Positions 15,366 through 22,723 of a stretch of 53,973 bases of DNA are shown in pieces. Position 1 is the first letter of the stretch. Each line of letters opens with the position of its first letter. A program made the translations under genes and the position numbers. The stretch is from Edaphobacter sp. GTDB lineage: Bacteria; Acidobacteriota; Terriglobia; Terriglobales; Acidobacteriaceae. The stretch spans positions 1 through 53,973 of the forward strand of contig JAOAPF010000008.1 of assembly GCA_025462755.1 (NCBI GenBank). Direction: 5' to 3'. The notes under the pieces are model-generated. The model searched no databases. It saw only the letters and a program-made list of their open reading frames with translations, and had not been told where the DNA came from.

Positions 15366-15400
15366 GCGGCGGTTGAGGTCCTCCCCGGGTTTCCCGCCGC
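15366..15400 (+). terminator. Stem-loop after the sigma gene (possible terminator/attenuator)
   Basis: GCGGCGG (15366-15372) pairs with CCGCCGC (15394-15400). There is no T-run, so termination would be weak or factor-dependent. It lies in the 130-base leader before the 15439 gene. Confidence 0.35.
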
Positions 15401-15438
15401 GCACTCCTCTCAAAATTCAAGCGGTCAAAGGAATCACC

Positions 15439-15780
15439 ATGTCCAATCCCCTCCGAACTATCGGCCACGGCCTGAAGGTCGCCGCAGAAGATGTAATCAA
15501 AGCTGTCGAATACCCTGTCGAGTTCCTCGTCAAGGCCGAGAAGGTCATCGCATCTGCCATCCACGACCAGCCCGAAATCAAGGCTGCCATCCTTAGCCTC
15601 GTCAAACAGGCTCAGACGGTCATCGCCGACACCGTTGGCGCTGTGGCCGGGAAGGGCCTTGACCTCGCCGCCGACGCCAAGGCTCTCGCGGATGCAGAAG
15701 CGTTCTTTGAGTATTTCAAGTCGACTTTCATCCCGCTGGTTGAGAAGGTATACACCGAAGTCGCCGCCGACCTTAACTAG
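15439..15780 (+). CDS. Helical hypothetical phage protein
   Basis: 113 residues from the ATG at 15439, chosen for the AAAGGA eight bases upstream; an earlier ATG at 15373 adds a segment that does not look coding. The chain is almost wholly predicted helix, alternating valine/alanine faces with charged residues (AEDVIKAVEYPVEFLVKAEK and more). It has no clear membrane span. It may be amphipathic or a coiled coil. Function unknown. First gene of the cassette with the SLATT-like protein. Confidence 0.65.
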   Translation: MSNPLRTIGHGLKVAAEDVIKAVEYPVEFLVKAEKVIASAIHDQPEIKAAILSLVKQAQTVIADTVGAVAGKGLDLAADAKALADAEAFFEYFKSTFIPLVEKVYTEVAADLN

Positions 15781-15822
15781 CAAGAGCGGCCCGCGCCGAA
15801 CTCGGATACGATAACTAGGAAC

Positions 15823-16311
15823 ATGCTCACTCAACACCAGATAGAGACTCTTTGGCAGAATAAAATGGCCGCCGAGGCCCGGTCCTGCTATTTTGGTGAG
15901 CTTGCGAGTAGCGAAAGCAAACTCAAGAGGATCATCAGCTTCATCACATTTATTGCCAGCTCCGGCGCTGTTGTCACTCTTCTGAGCAAAGGACCTACTT
16001 GCCTTGCTGCCGGTCTGTCTTTGCTGATTGCGATCACAAGTGGATACACCACCGCGACGAATCAGGATGGAAAGATCAAAACGCTAGGCCACCTGCATCT
16101 TGAGTGGCTTCGTCTTGAGCATGACTATGACCGCCTTTGGTCACATACTGGAGACGCTAGGGCCGAACTTGACCTTGATGCCTGCCTTCAGCGTGAACGA
16201 GAGCTTTCCGAGACCGGCGCAACGGAAGTAGGCCATGACGCCAAGCGATGGAAATATTGGATAGACACAATTCACAAAAAGCATCAAACTGGTGGGCATG
16301 TACAAACGTGA
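15823..16311 (+). CDS. SLATT-like two-TM protein
   Basis: 162 residues. A charged N-terminal helix (LWQNKMAAEARSCYFGELAS) leads into two membrane spans at about 37-55 and 58-79, then a soluble helical tail with LEWLRLEHDYDRLW. This is the layout of SLATT (SMODS and SLOG-associating two-TM effector) proteins, which in defence systems are thought to disrupt membranes when a nucleotide sensor fires. No SMODS nucleotidyltransferase or SLOG sensor is nearby. On a prophage it could act in superinfection exclusion or as a lysis-related pore. Family assignment rests on topology and on my memory of similar sequences. Confidence 0.6.
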   Translation: MLTQHQIETLWQNKMAAEARSCYFGELASSESKLKRIISFITFIASSGAVVTLLSKGPTCLAAGLSLLIAITSGYTTATNQDGKIKTLGHLHLEWLRLEHDYDRLWSHTGDARAELDLDACLQRERELSETGATEVGHDAKRWKYWIDTIHKKHQTGGHVQT

Positions 16312-16417
16312 TGTCGAACCCCCCCCTCAAGGAGATAGTTGGCCTCCAGTCCCTACGAAGGGACCTTCAGCGCCAGAACCGCCCCCATCTTCACCGCAAC
16401 CCCCCGCTAAGGAATAG
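16298..16417 (+). CDS. Proline-rich microprotein 1
   Basis: 39 residues, overlapping the end of the SLATT-like gene by 14 bases in another frame. After MYKRDVEPPPQG it reads DSWPPVPTKGPSAPEPPP and ends PQPPAKE. It aligns without gaps in its core with the second microprotein (DSWPPTPTKGPPAPTPPQ). That similarity, with conserved W, TKGP and the acidic-lysine end, is the main evidence that both are translated. About 40% proline means an extended, disordered chain. Function unknown; perhaps a partner of the SLATT-like protein. Confidence 0.6.
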   Translation: MYKRDVEPPPQGDSWPPVPTKGPSAPEPPPSSPQPPAKE

Positions 16418-16468
16418 CGATCTTGCGACCGGGGGCAATTATGCACTGGACATGCCCTCCCAAAGAGC

Positions 16469-16597
16469 ATGAGACTGTATCTCATGGATGATCCGAAGAC
16501 AATGGCGAAAGATAGTTGGCCACCGACTCCTACAAAAGGACCACCGGCACCGACCCCACCGCAACAGCCACCTCAACCTGCAACGGAAAAAAAGTAG
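16469..16597 (+). CDS. Proline-rich microprotein 2, paralogue of microprotein 1
   Basis: 42 residues from ATG 16469, or 37 from the in-frame ATG at 16484; neither has a strong ribosome-binding site. The core DSWPPTPTKGPPAPTPPQQP and the PATEKK end mirror microprotein 1, so a tandem duplication of a tiny gene is likely. A strong terminator four bases after its stop closes the operon 15439-16597. Function unknown. Confidence 0.55.
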   Translation: MRLYLMDDPKTMAKDSWPPTPTKGPPAPTPPQQPPQPATEKK

Positions 16598-16600
16598 ACG

Positions 16601-16633
16601 GAAGCGACCCATCAAAGGGTCGCTTCACTGTTT
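16601..16633 (+). terminator. Rho-independent terminator
   Basis: GAAGCGACCC (16601-16610) and GGGTCGCTTC (16617-16626) form a perfect 10-bp stem with a six-base loop, followed by ACTGTTTAA. It directly follows the stop of microprotein 2. Confidence 0.75.
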
Positions 16634-16661
16634 AACTCTGTGGATCAGCCCAGCCACGCCG

Positions 16662-16796
16662 ATGAACTACGAAAAGCCAACCTTCACTCTGCCCGCCTCC
16701 GCCAACACCTCGCAGCAGACATGGGACCGAGCCTTCCTATCCGAAGAAGAGTTCCGCGCGAAGTATCCGCAGACCTCCAGTAGCCGATCGAAGTAG
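16662..16796 (+). CDS. Small phage protein
   Basis: 44 residues, MNYEKPTFTLPASANTSQQT and then WDRAFLSEEEFRAKYP. The even, hydrophilic composition and W/F/Y spacing look like a real peptide. No ribosome-binding site is clear and it follows a terminator, so its expression is uncertain. Its stop lies two bases from the stop of the convergent DUF5677-like gene. Confidence 0.45.
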   Translation: MNYEKPTFTLPASANTSQQTWDRAFLSEEEFRAKYPQTSSSRSK

Positions 16797-16797
16797 G

Positions 16798-17613
16798 TCA
16801 ACCGGGCATATCCGATCCGGTTTGTAAAAGGTTTTGGACAACTTCCAGGGCTACGTTAGTGTCGATACCCTTAATCAAGCTCGTTGACATCGCGAATACA
16901 TGCAGAGCCTGGGCCGTGCCAAATAACGCAAGATTTGCGTCCTCCTTAACTGCGACTTCGTTGTATTCACCGGTTTGAAACGTTTCGATTGGCCCCCTCA
17001 GAGAAGAGTAAGTGCTATGAGTGTAGGAGTGGCCACTTGGATATAGCACTCTACTTAGGAATTGAAAGAGCTCGACCGACAAATGTTTGTCGACTGCGAC
17101 TCCGCGTGAGTGCAAGTCGAGCTTCGTCCAGCTCGTGCCGCTTATCGTATCGCCAGTCTCTAGCATGACTTCATCAACATGTTTGGCGAATGCGTCTCGG
17201 GTTGTCTGGGAAATCCTCTCAAGAACTTCTGGTCTCACCTCACCAGCTAGTCGGATCGTTTTGGCTAGCATTATGGAGTCGTACTTCAGGTAACTTTCAA
17301 GCTCTTTCTCCGGCGCAATTTGAAGATAACTTGCGTTAATGACCAGCTCGGCCAGACTTCTTAAGAGTGTGTGCATTTCTTCAGAGAACGGTCTATCGGC
17401 ATACAGTCTCTTAATAGCCGCGCCGCAGTTCGTGGCCCTGACAATCGATGCCAATAATACTTCCAACCTGGAATCTACAAGCTTTCCATCGCTGATGTCT
17501 CGCACCATCGTAAGCAACGTGCCAGTGGTGATATCGATACACTGCTCAACTATTTGACGCTTCGTCCTCTGCTCGTCCATATAGAGCATTCTATCCACGA
17601 AGGGCGTATCCAT
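16798..17613 (-). CDS. DUF5677-like accessory protein
   Basis: 271 residues from ATG 17613; a 12-residue longer start at 17649 is open but runs into the neighbouring gene. HTLLRSLAELVINASYL with a following charged helix (ELESYLKYDSIMLAKTIRLA) is the pattern I associate with DUF5677, an all-helical family of unknown role often met in mobile elements and near abortive-infection genes. The gene is reversed within a rightward region and is lower in GC than its neighbours, as expected for a moron. Its start shares the CATG with the divergent Acb2-like gene. Function unproven. Confidence 0.55.
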   Translation of the reverse strand: MDTPFVDRMLYMDEQRTKRQIVEQCIDITTGTLLTMVRDISDGKLVDSRLEVLLASIVRATNCGAAIKRLYADRPFSEEMHTLLRSLAELVINASYLQIAPEKELESYLKYDSIMLAKTIRLAGEVRPEVLERISQTTRDAFAKHVDEVMLETGDTISGTSWTKLDLHSRGVAVDKHLSVELFQFLSRVLYPSGHSYTHSTYSSLRGPIETFQTGEYNEVAVKEDANLALFGTAQALHVFAMSTSLIKGIDTNVALEVVQNLLQTGSDMPG

Positions 17614-17824
17614 GACCCCGCAACAAGCACAAATCGAAGAGTGGTTCACCTACCACGCACCCAAGCCCGGTCAGCAGGAACGTTATCAGGCGATCAGGGA
17701 GTCCGCTAAGGCTCTCGCTCTAGTCATCTCAGAGAACACTAAGCCCAGCGCGGATCAGTCCGCTGCCTTCCGTCTTCTGAGAGAAGCGGTGATGACGTCC
17801 AACGCCTCCATCGCCCTCGAATAA
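17612..17824 (+). CDS. acb2: Acb2/Tad1-like cyclic-nucleotide sponge (anti-CBASS/anti-Thoeris)
   Basis: 70 residues, the size of the family. FTYHAPKPGQQERYQAIRES, AKALALVI and the end SAAFRLLREAVMTSNASIAL match the family pattern FTYHxP...RYxxIRxxAKxLA...LExAVMWANAAIAR from memory. Acb2 proteins form helical hexamers that bind cyclic di- and trinucleotides (and cADPR-type signals), starving CBASS and Thoeris effectors. Here the usual AVMWANAAIAR reads AVMTSNASIAL, so the ligand pocket or oligomer face may differ. GAAGGG lies eight bases before the ATG. It sits 75 bases ahead of the small terminase, a place where late-gene anti-defence morons are often found. Confidence 0.75.
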   Translation: MTPQQAQIEEWFTYHAPKPGQQERYQAIRESAKALALVISENTKPSADQSAAFRLLREAVMTSNASIALE

Positions 17825-17899
17825 CTTCCGCATCACTCACATCCCACTTGAACCGCATACAGCCCTAGTCGGCTTATCTGGCAAACGGAGCTGTAATCA

Positions 17900-18160
17900 A
17901 TGGACATTCAACCTAAGCCGAAAGGCGGAGCACGACCTGGCGCGGGACGCAAACCTGACGCCGTCGTCAAGCTGCGGAAGAGTGCAGCCCTCGGCCTCCT
18001 GTCTCCCGCTGCCGAAAAGAAGATGTGGAAGACCTTCCTCAAGTCCAGCGATGAGAACGTAGCGCTCAAGGCCTTCCTCGCCTGGAATGAACGGGCCTAT
18101 GGCAAGGTAGCGCAGCCGGTGGACATCGAAGGCGAACTAACCCTGGTCATCGATATCTAG
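17900..18160 (+). CDS. terS: Small terminase subunit-like DNA-binding protein
   Basis: 86 residues. The start PKGGARPGAGRKPD is the AT-hook-like motif common at the N-terminus of small phage packaging proteins; the rest is helical (ALKAFLAWNERAYGK). It ends two bases before the large terminase start, the normal order. Its job would be recognising packaging sites and presenting DNA to the large subunit. It is short for a TerS, so part of the oligomer domain may be reduced. A motif CTAGTCGGCTTA lies at 17865-17876, ahead of the start. Confidence 0.7.
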   Translation: MDIQPKPKGGARPGAGRKPDAVVKLRKSAALGLLSPAAEKKMWKTFLKSSDENVALKAFLAWNERAYGKVAQPVDIEGELTLVIDI

Positions 18161-18161
18161 C

Positions 18162-19298
18162 ATGGCGCAGAAGACACTCTCCGAACTCATCAACGCCACA
18201 CCGAGGCAGACCGAGTTCCTTGAGGCGGTAAAGAAGTTCAAGTTCATCCTCTACGGCGGCGCTGCAGGGGGTGGCAAAAGTTACATCCTCCAGTGGTTCT
18301 GCGTCCTCACTGTGCTCTGGGCCTACGTCCGTCACGGTGTCCGCAACACCAAGTCGGGCCTGTTCTGTTCGACGTATACGAGCCTCAAGGATCGTCACAC
18401 CTCACAGTGGCGCATCCCGTCCATCCTCGGCAAGTTCTCCTTCAGCCAGAAGAACGGCTGGGCCTTCACCCTCCGGGACAAGCTCGGCGGCGGCATGGTG
18501 TTGCTCCGCAACCTGGACGACCCGAAGAAGTATGACTCCGCTGAGTTCATCGCCATCGGAGTCGACGAATGGACAGAGAATCGCTGGTCCACCTTTGATG
18601 AACTCCAGAAGCGTCTCCGCTGGGCTGCCGTACCCGGCCAGCCGCACCTCCCATGCGGGGGGACGCTCAGGACTGTCGCCGACGGAGAGGTTGTAGAAGT
18701 CCGCTGCGATATCGAATCACACCACACCGAGCCCGAATGGAACTTCCCGTTCGCGATGGCCAGCAACCCCGGTGGCATCGGTCACGGCGAGACCAAACAA
18801 GTTTTCATCGATCGAGATTTTCCCGAGAACCTACGTGGTTCCGAACATCTCTTCCATTACGTTCAGGCTCGGGTATCGGATAATCCGTACAATCCCCGCT
18901 CCTATGTAGAAGCCCTCCAGCGCCTGCCTGAGGAACTCCGTAAGGCGATGCTGGACGGTGACTGGAACATCTTCGCCGGTCAATACTTCAAGAGCTGGCG
19001 AACCGACGTACACGTAATCGAGCCCTTCGAGATCCCGTGGAGCTGGAAGGTAGTCAGACGTAGGCGACTGGGGAGAAACAGCCCCATGCGCTCACCTCTT
19101 CATTGCCACCGATCCCGAGGGCAACAAGTACGTCGTCCACGAAATCTACGGTGCTGGCATGTCCGTCAAGGACCAGGCGTCGGCGATCTTAGCCTTCGAA
19201 CGGAATCACAACGTTCAGCGCTACGGCATCCTCGACTCAGCCTGCTTCACCGGCGCTGGACAGTATCAGGGGAAGTCCATCGCATCACAGTTCCGTGA
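18162..19298 (+). CDS. terL: Large terminase subunit, ATPase part (frame breaks near 19062)
   Basis: The packaging ATPase: Walker A GGAAGGGKS (32-40) and Walker B AIGVDE (131-136), with a coupling-like ASNPGG segment after them. The frame is protein-like up to WKVVRR (codons to 19061) and then becomes arginine-rich nonsense ending at 19298. The nuclease half continues in the +1 frame. Dropping one base around 19062 would give WKVVRRGDWGETAPC, the expected first Asp of the RNase H-like nuclease. So the intact gene would span 18162-19662 (about 499 residues). As it stands, this part alone has ATPase motifs but no nuclease. Confidence 0.85.
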   Translation: MAQKTLSELINATPRQTEFLEAVKKFKFILYGGAAGGGKSYILQWFCVLTVLWAYVRHGVRNTKSGLFCSTYTSLKDRHTSQWRIPSILGKFSFSQKNGWAFTLRDKLGGGMVLLRNLDDPKKYDSAEFIAIGVDEWTENRWSTFDELQKRLRWAAVPGQPHLPCGGTLRTVADGEVVEVRCDIESHHTEPEWNFPFAMASNPGGIGHGETKQVFIDRDFPENLRGSEHLFHYVQARVSDNPYNPRSYVEALQRLPEELRKAMLDGDWNIFAGQYFKSWRTDVHVIEPFEIPWSWKVVRRRRLGRNSPMRSPLHCHRSRGQQVRRPRNLRCWHVRQGPGVGDLSLRTESQRSALRHPRLSLLHRRWTVSGEVHRITVP

Positions 19299-19662
19299 GT
19301 ATGGCGTCCACAACGCGCCGTCAGCCAAGGGCCCGGGAAGCCGCGTCTCTGGCTGGCAAATGGTCAAAGAGGCGCTGGAGTTCGAGCGCGATGAGAAGGG
19401 CAACGTAACGCGCCAGCCCAAACTCAAAGTGTTCTCCACCTGTGTCAACGGGATTCGTACTCTTCCGGCGATGGTGCATGACCGGCTCAAGCTTGAGGAC
19501 CTCGATTCAGACGCCGAGGACCACTGGTGCGACGCCCTTCGCAACGTCTATTTTGGCGTCCAGGAAGGCTTCGAGGCTCCACGCGAAGAGATGTCTGCGG
19601 AGGATGCTGCGGTCCGTCAACAGGCGATCCGTGAGAGCGAGTCAATGGGATCCTATGCGTAA
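19159..19662 (+). CDS. terL: Large terminase subunit, nuclease part (second frame)
   Basis: The downstream half of the split gene, open from the in-frame TAG at 19051, so the protein-like reading begins at about 19063 (GDWGETAPCAHLFIATDPEG); the first ATG is at 19159. It has the RNase H-like nuclease landmarks: the first Asp in GDWG, a second in GILDSACF and a third in DHWCDALRNVYFG. In the intact protein it would cut concatemeric DNA at packaging. Translation from 19159 alone would lack the first Asp and be inactive. It overlaps the next gene by eight bases. Confidence 0.8.
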   Translation: MSVKDQASAILAFERNHNVQRYGILDSACFTGAGQYQGKSIASQFREYGVHNAPSAKGPGSRVSGWQMVKEALEFERDEKGNVTRQPKLKVFSTCVNGIRTLPAMVHDRLKLEDLDSDAEDHWCDALRNVYFGVQEGFEAPREEMSAEDAAVRQQAIRESESMGSYA

Positions 19663-20062
19663 CTGCGAACAGTGCAAAGTGCCTGACCGGCTGGTGATGG
19701 ACTTCCAGGAGCGGTGTATTCGCGCACTCTGCAATCCACTAACGGCAAACGATCAGGACCCGCTCTCGCATAACGATTCATGCCCCCAGCTCATCCACGA
19801 AGTAAGGCGACTGGAACGCGCGGCCAAACTGGAGCACACGGAAGCTCATCCCGAAGGTGAACTGTCCGCAAAGCTACGTGGCGAGGGATGGAAGCTGCTG
19901 AAGGATGGCAAGCACCTGCTCCGGTGGAGGATGCTCTGCCGAACCTGCATCGCGCGGGAAGAGCAGCGGGAATCCCAGCACCGGCATTACTTGGCGGCCT
20001 GCAAGAAACTACGTGGCGAAGATCCCACCTACACCCAAATGTTGAACCGATCGGAATTCTAA
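19655..20062 (+). CDS. Cysteine-rich phage protein, zinc-finger-like
   Basis: 135 residues from ATG 19655, inside the last codons of the terminase. The N-terminal NCEQCKVPDRLV and a later MLCRTCIAREE give two CxxC pairs that may bind zinc. The rest is charged and helical. Small Cys-rich genes directly after terminases include HNH-type cofactors, but no HNH motif is visible here. Function unknown. Confidence 0.6.
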   Translation: MRNCEQCKVPDRLVMDFQERCIRALCNPLTANDQDPLSHNDSCPQLIHEVRRLERAAKLEHTEAHPEGELSAKLRGEGWKLLKDGKHLLRWRMLCRTCIAREEQRESQHRHYLAACKKLRGEDPTYTQMLNRSEF

Positions 20063-20063
20063 T

Positions 20064-20408
20064 ATGTCAGCAACCTTCGTCGCAGTGACACTCGCCGCCG
20101 CCGGTACGCCTCAGCAACTCTCGAAGGCCACAGCTCCGGCGCTGCCTTCGGTCATTTCCGGTGGCGTGACGTCACTCGTGACCATGAAGTTCTTCCAGCT
20201 CGTCGTCCAGGCGTCACCGGCGAACACCGGCAACGTCTTCATCGGCGGTCCCGCGCTCAACAAGGCGACGCTCAGTAACGTTGGAGCCGTACTCGTACCA
20301 GGAGCGACCCTCAACCTCGGGCAATACGGCGGCCTGACCGGTCTTGACGACCTGTGGGCAGATTGTGCCACATCCGGAGCGATTGTTTTGCTCTCGTTGA
20401 TTGGATAA
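20064..20408 (+). CDS. Hypothetical structural-looking protein
   Basis: 114 residues, rich in small residues and beta-strand patterns (KFFQLVVQASPANTGNVFIG, TLSNVGAVLVPGATLNLGQY). The composition resembles head decoration or fibre-associated proteins. It begins two bases after the previous stop. The actual role is unknown; similar weak resemblance exists to the 24987-25313 product in style only. Confidence 0.6.
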   Translation: MSATFVAVTLAAAGTPQQLSKATAPALPSVISGGVTSLVTMKFFQLVVQASPANTGNVFIGGPALNKATLSNVGAVLVPGATLNLGQYGGLTGLDDLWADCATSGAIVLLSLIG

Positions 20409-20413
20409 TCGCA

Positions 20414-20692
20414 ATGTTCAAGTGGTTACTCAATCCGACCTCTCTATCTAACCAGTTGGCGGAAGAGAAGGCGCAAAACCGCCTTCTACAGGTGGCACTC
20501 ACCGAGGCACTTCATACCTCTCAGGAGTTATGCCGCCAGCACCAGATATCGATGGACCGGGTGATCGTCAACCGTTTCGATCCTCCATACGTGACACAGC
20601 CGCACGAACCAGTCACCAACCACACCCTGCCCATCTCGTCCCTCTCCGACGTGCTCGACATGGACGAGGCCGACTTCGTTACCCAGCCATAA
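20414..20692 (+). CDS. Hypothetical phage protein
   Basis: 92 residues from ATG 20414; an earlier start at 20354 overlaps the previous gene and is less likely. A helical front (NQLAEEKAQNRLLQVALTEA) may form a coiled coil; the rest is polar. It ends 11 bases before the tailspike start. It could be a spike-anchoring or chaperone-like protein by position, but nothing proves it. Confidence 0.55.
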   Translation: MFKWLLNPTSLSNQLAEEKAQNRLLQVALTEALHTSQELCRQHQISMDRVIVNRFDPPYVTQPHEPVTNHTLPISSLSDVLDMDEADFVTQP

Positions 20693-20703
20693 GGACCCCC
20701 ACT

Positions 20704-22662
20704 TTGAAGAAGCTGCTCACATCGATTGCCTGTCTGCTGATGGCGGCTGGACTCCATGCCCAGACGACCACCTATACAGGCTCCATCAAGGATCTGGCGC
20801 TCAAGCCAGTTACCTCCGGACAGGTGACCTTCACCCTCGCTCCGTCGACCGACAGCACGCTGCCGGGAACCGGACGCTTCACTCCCAGCACCGTCACCTG
20901 CAGCATCAAGGGTGATGGCACTCTGGCGGCTTCAGGCAGTGGCGTCGGCGCATGTGTTGTGACCTCGAATACCGCTCTCTCGCCAGCCGGAACTTCCTAC
21001 CGCATCTGCATCCAGCCACAGTTCGCAACACCCGGTTCCTGCTTCTTTGACTATGCAACCGGCGGCAGCAAAGACATCAGCACCGTCGCTCCTACGCTTC
21101 AGACCGGACCTCTGAACTACAACGGTGTCCCCGGACCTCCGGGTTGCGTATTAGGAACCACCTGCACCAGCAGCCTTACCCCGCAGAGTGTGGGTGGTGT
21201 GCTGTACGCCGATCAGTGCTCGGGCACGGATATTGGTATGCGGATCAACAGTTGTGTGGCGTTACTTCCCACGGCAAGTTCCGGCTACAAGGTTGGCACG
21301 ATCATTCTTCCCAACACGTCCCTGGAAACCTCTCAGATAGCCTGGGCGACTACGGTTCACGTTGGACCCGGAGTCAGTCTCTTGGGGCAAGGCCAGCTCG
21401 CCAGCTCCTTCGTATGCACGGTGGCTGGGGATTGTCTACTCCATGACGAGTCCGCTTCCAGTGGCCTATATGCCCATACCGTAAGCGTCAACTCTGTTTT
21501 CCAAGGCTTCACCATCAGCGGCAACAACCTCACCACTCAAACCATCGTTCACCTGAAAGACGCGGTGAACCTAACACTTAGAGATGTGGCCGTGGATGGA
21601 GCGGGAACTGCGGGTAGCGCCTGTATCCTCCTGCACGACGTCGCTTACTGGACCGAGAGAAACGTGTTTGATAACGTCTCCACCCTCTACGGCTGCAAGA
21701 TTGGCTGGCGGTTCATAGCCGATACCGCCAACCCCAACCAACCCAACCCGAGCTTTGGCTATAACCGCTTCCTGAATATCAAAGCCAACCCCATCACCGG
21801 ACAGATTGCATTCTCCCTAGAGGGCAATTCCTTCGTGTACAACTGCACGTTCCGAATAACTGTCAATGCCGACCACGCCACCATCCTCCACATACAGGAC
21901 AACGCGAAGCTGTATGAGAGCGAGTTGCATATGTTCGGCGAGGGCACCGGGAATATCACCCTAGATTTGGGTGCTACAACCCAACTAACCTATATCGGAC
22001 AGATCGACGTTGGTCCTCAGGTTAACAGCTTGGCAGCGGGTTCGGTCTTGATCCATTGGGGTGATGATGGTGGATTTGGACCAGCCATCCCAACCGACTT
22101 CGCTAACGGTATTCGATGGGCTGTTGCGGTTCCAATGGCGAGTGGTACCAACCTGAACACCATCAGTACCTGCGGAGACTTCGCTGGAGTTTCTTTAGTG
22201 AACGCACCGGCTGCGTTAGGTACTCAAAATGTCCGTGTGCAGGTGGTTTGCTCCGCTAATCCAGGCTATCTTACCCAGATTGCCTATCAGATGGAATTCA
22301 CAGGATCCACTCCGCGTGTATGGCAGAGGACAAGAGACAACGGCACATGGAACGCTTGGCGAGAGCAGGCTTGGGTAGATCAACTCCCCGCACTACCTCT
22401 CACCGGTCTAACCGGAGCACTCCCCGGAACCGCTATTGCCGCCGGAGCTTGTGTCAATCTAACCGCTAACATCACCGGGGCCACTACCAACATGGCGATA
22501 GTCGCCACACCAGCCCACCAATCTGTAATGGACGCTGGACTGCATTGGGATACGTCGTTTGCTGACAACGCAGGCCATGTGATCGTGCCAGTCTGCAACA
22601 CGACAGCCTCTCCGGTTACTCCATCGAGCACACCTACTTTCAACGTGCGGGTGATCCAGTAG
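20704..22662 (+). CDS. Tailspike/fibre-like beta-helix protein with signal peptide
   Basis: 652 residues from a TTG start at 20704, chosen because AAGGA lies nine bases upstream and the start gives a clean signal peptide, MKKLLTSIACLLMAAGLHAQ. The middle (about 170-430) has the repeated short strands of a right-handed beta-helix, as in tailspikes that bind or cut surface polysaccharide (GVSLLGQGQLASSFVC, FQGFTISGNN). The C-terminal part resembles that of the 39152 protein (TAIAAGACVNLTANITG and the VTPSSTPTFNVRVIQ end). It sits between terminase and portal, an unusual place for an appendage gene. No catalytic residues are assigned. Confidence 0.7.
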   Translation: MKKLLTSIACLLMAAGLHAQTTTYTGSIKDLALKPVTSGQVTFTLAPSTDSTLPGTGRFTPSTVTCSIKGDGTLAASGSGVGACVVTSNTALSPAGTSYRICIQPQFATPGSCFFDYATGGSKDISTVAPTLQTGPLNYNGVPGPPGCVLGTTCTSSLTPQSVGGVLYADQCSGTDIGMRINSCVALLPTASSGYKVGTIILPNTSLETSQIAWATTVHVGPGVSLLGQGQLASSFVCTVAGDCLLHDESASSGLYAHTVSVNSVFQGFTISGNNLTTQTIVHLKDAVNLTLRDVAVDGAGTAGSACILLHDVAYWTERNVFDNVSTLYGCKIGWRFIADTANPNQPNPSFGYNRFLNIKANPITGQIAFSLEGNSFVYNCTFRITVNADHATILHIQDNAKLYESELHMFGEGTGNITLDLGATTQLTYIGQIDVGPQVNSLAAGSVLIHWGDDGGFGPAIPTDFANGIRWAVAVPMASGTNLNTISTCGDFAGVSLVNAPAALGTQNVRVQVVCSANPGYLTQIAYQMEFTGSTPRVWQRTRDNGTWNAWREQAWVDQLPALPLTGLTGALPGTAIAAGACVNLTANITGATTNMAIVATPAHQSVMDAGLHWDTSFADNAGHVIVPVCNTTASPVTPSSTPTFNVRVIQ

Positions 22663-22723
22663 CAAGCACCTCCAGTCCACTCTAATTAGTCCCCTCCCCA
22701 GCACCACCACATAAGGCTCCCGC

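Noticed and set aside
16248-16472. 74-codon frame over the first microprotein
   Set aside because: The alternative frame shows clear paralogy with the second microprotein, while this one is basic and patternless.
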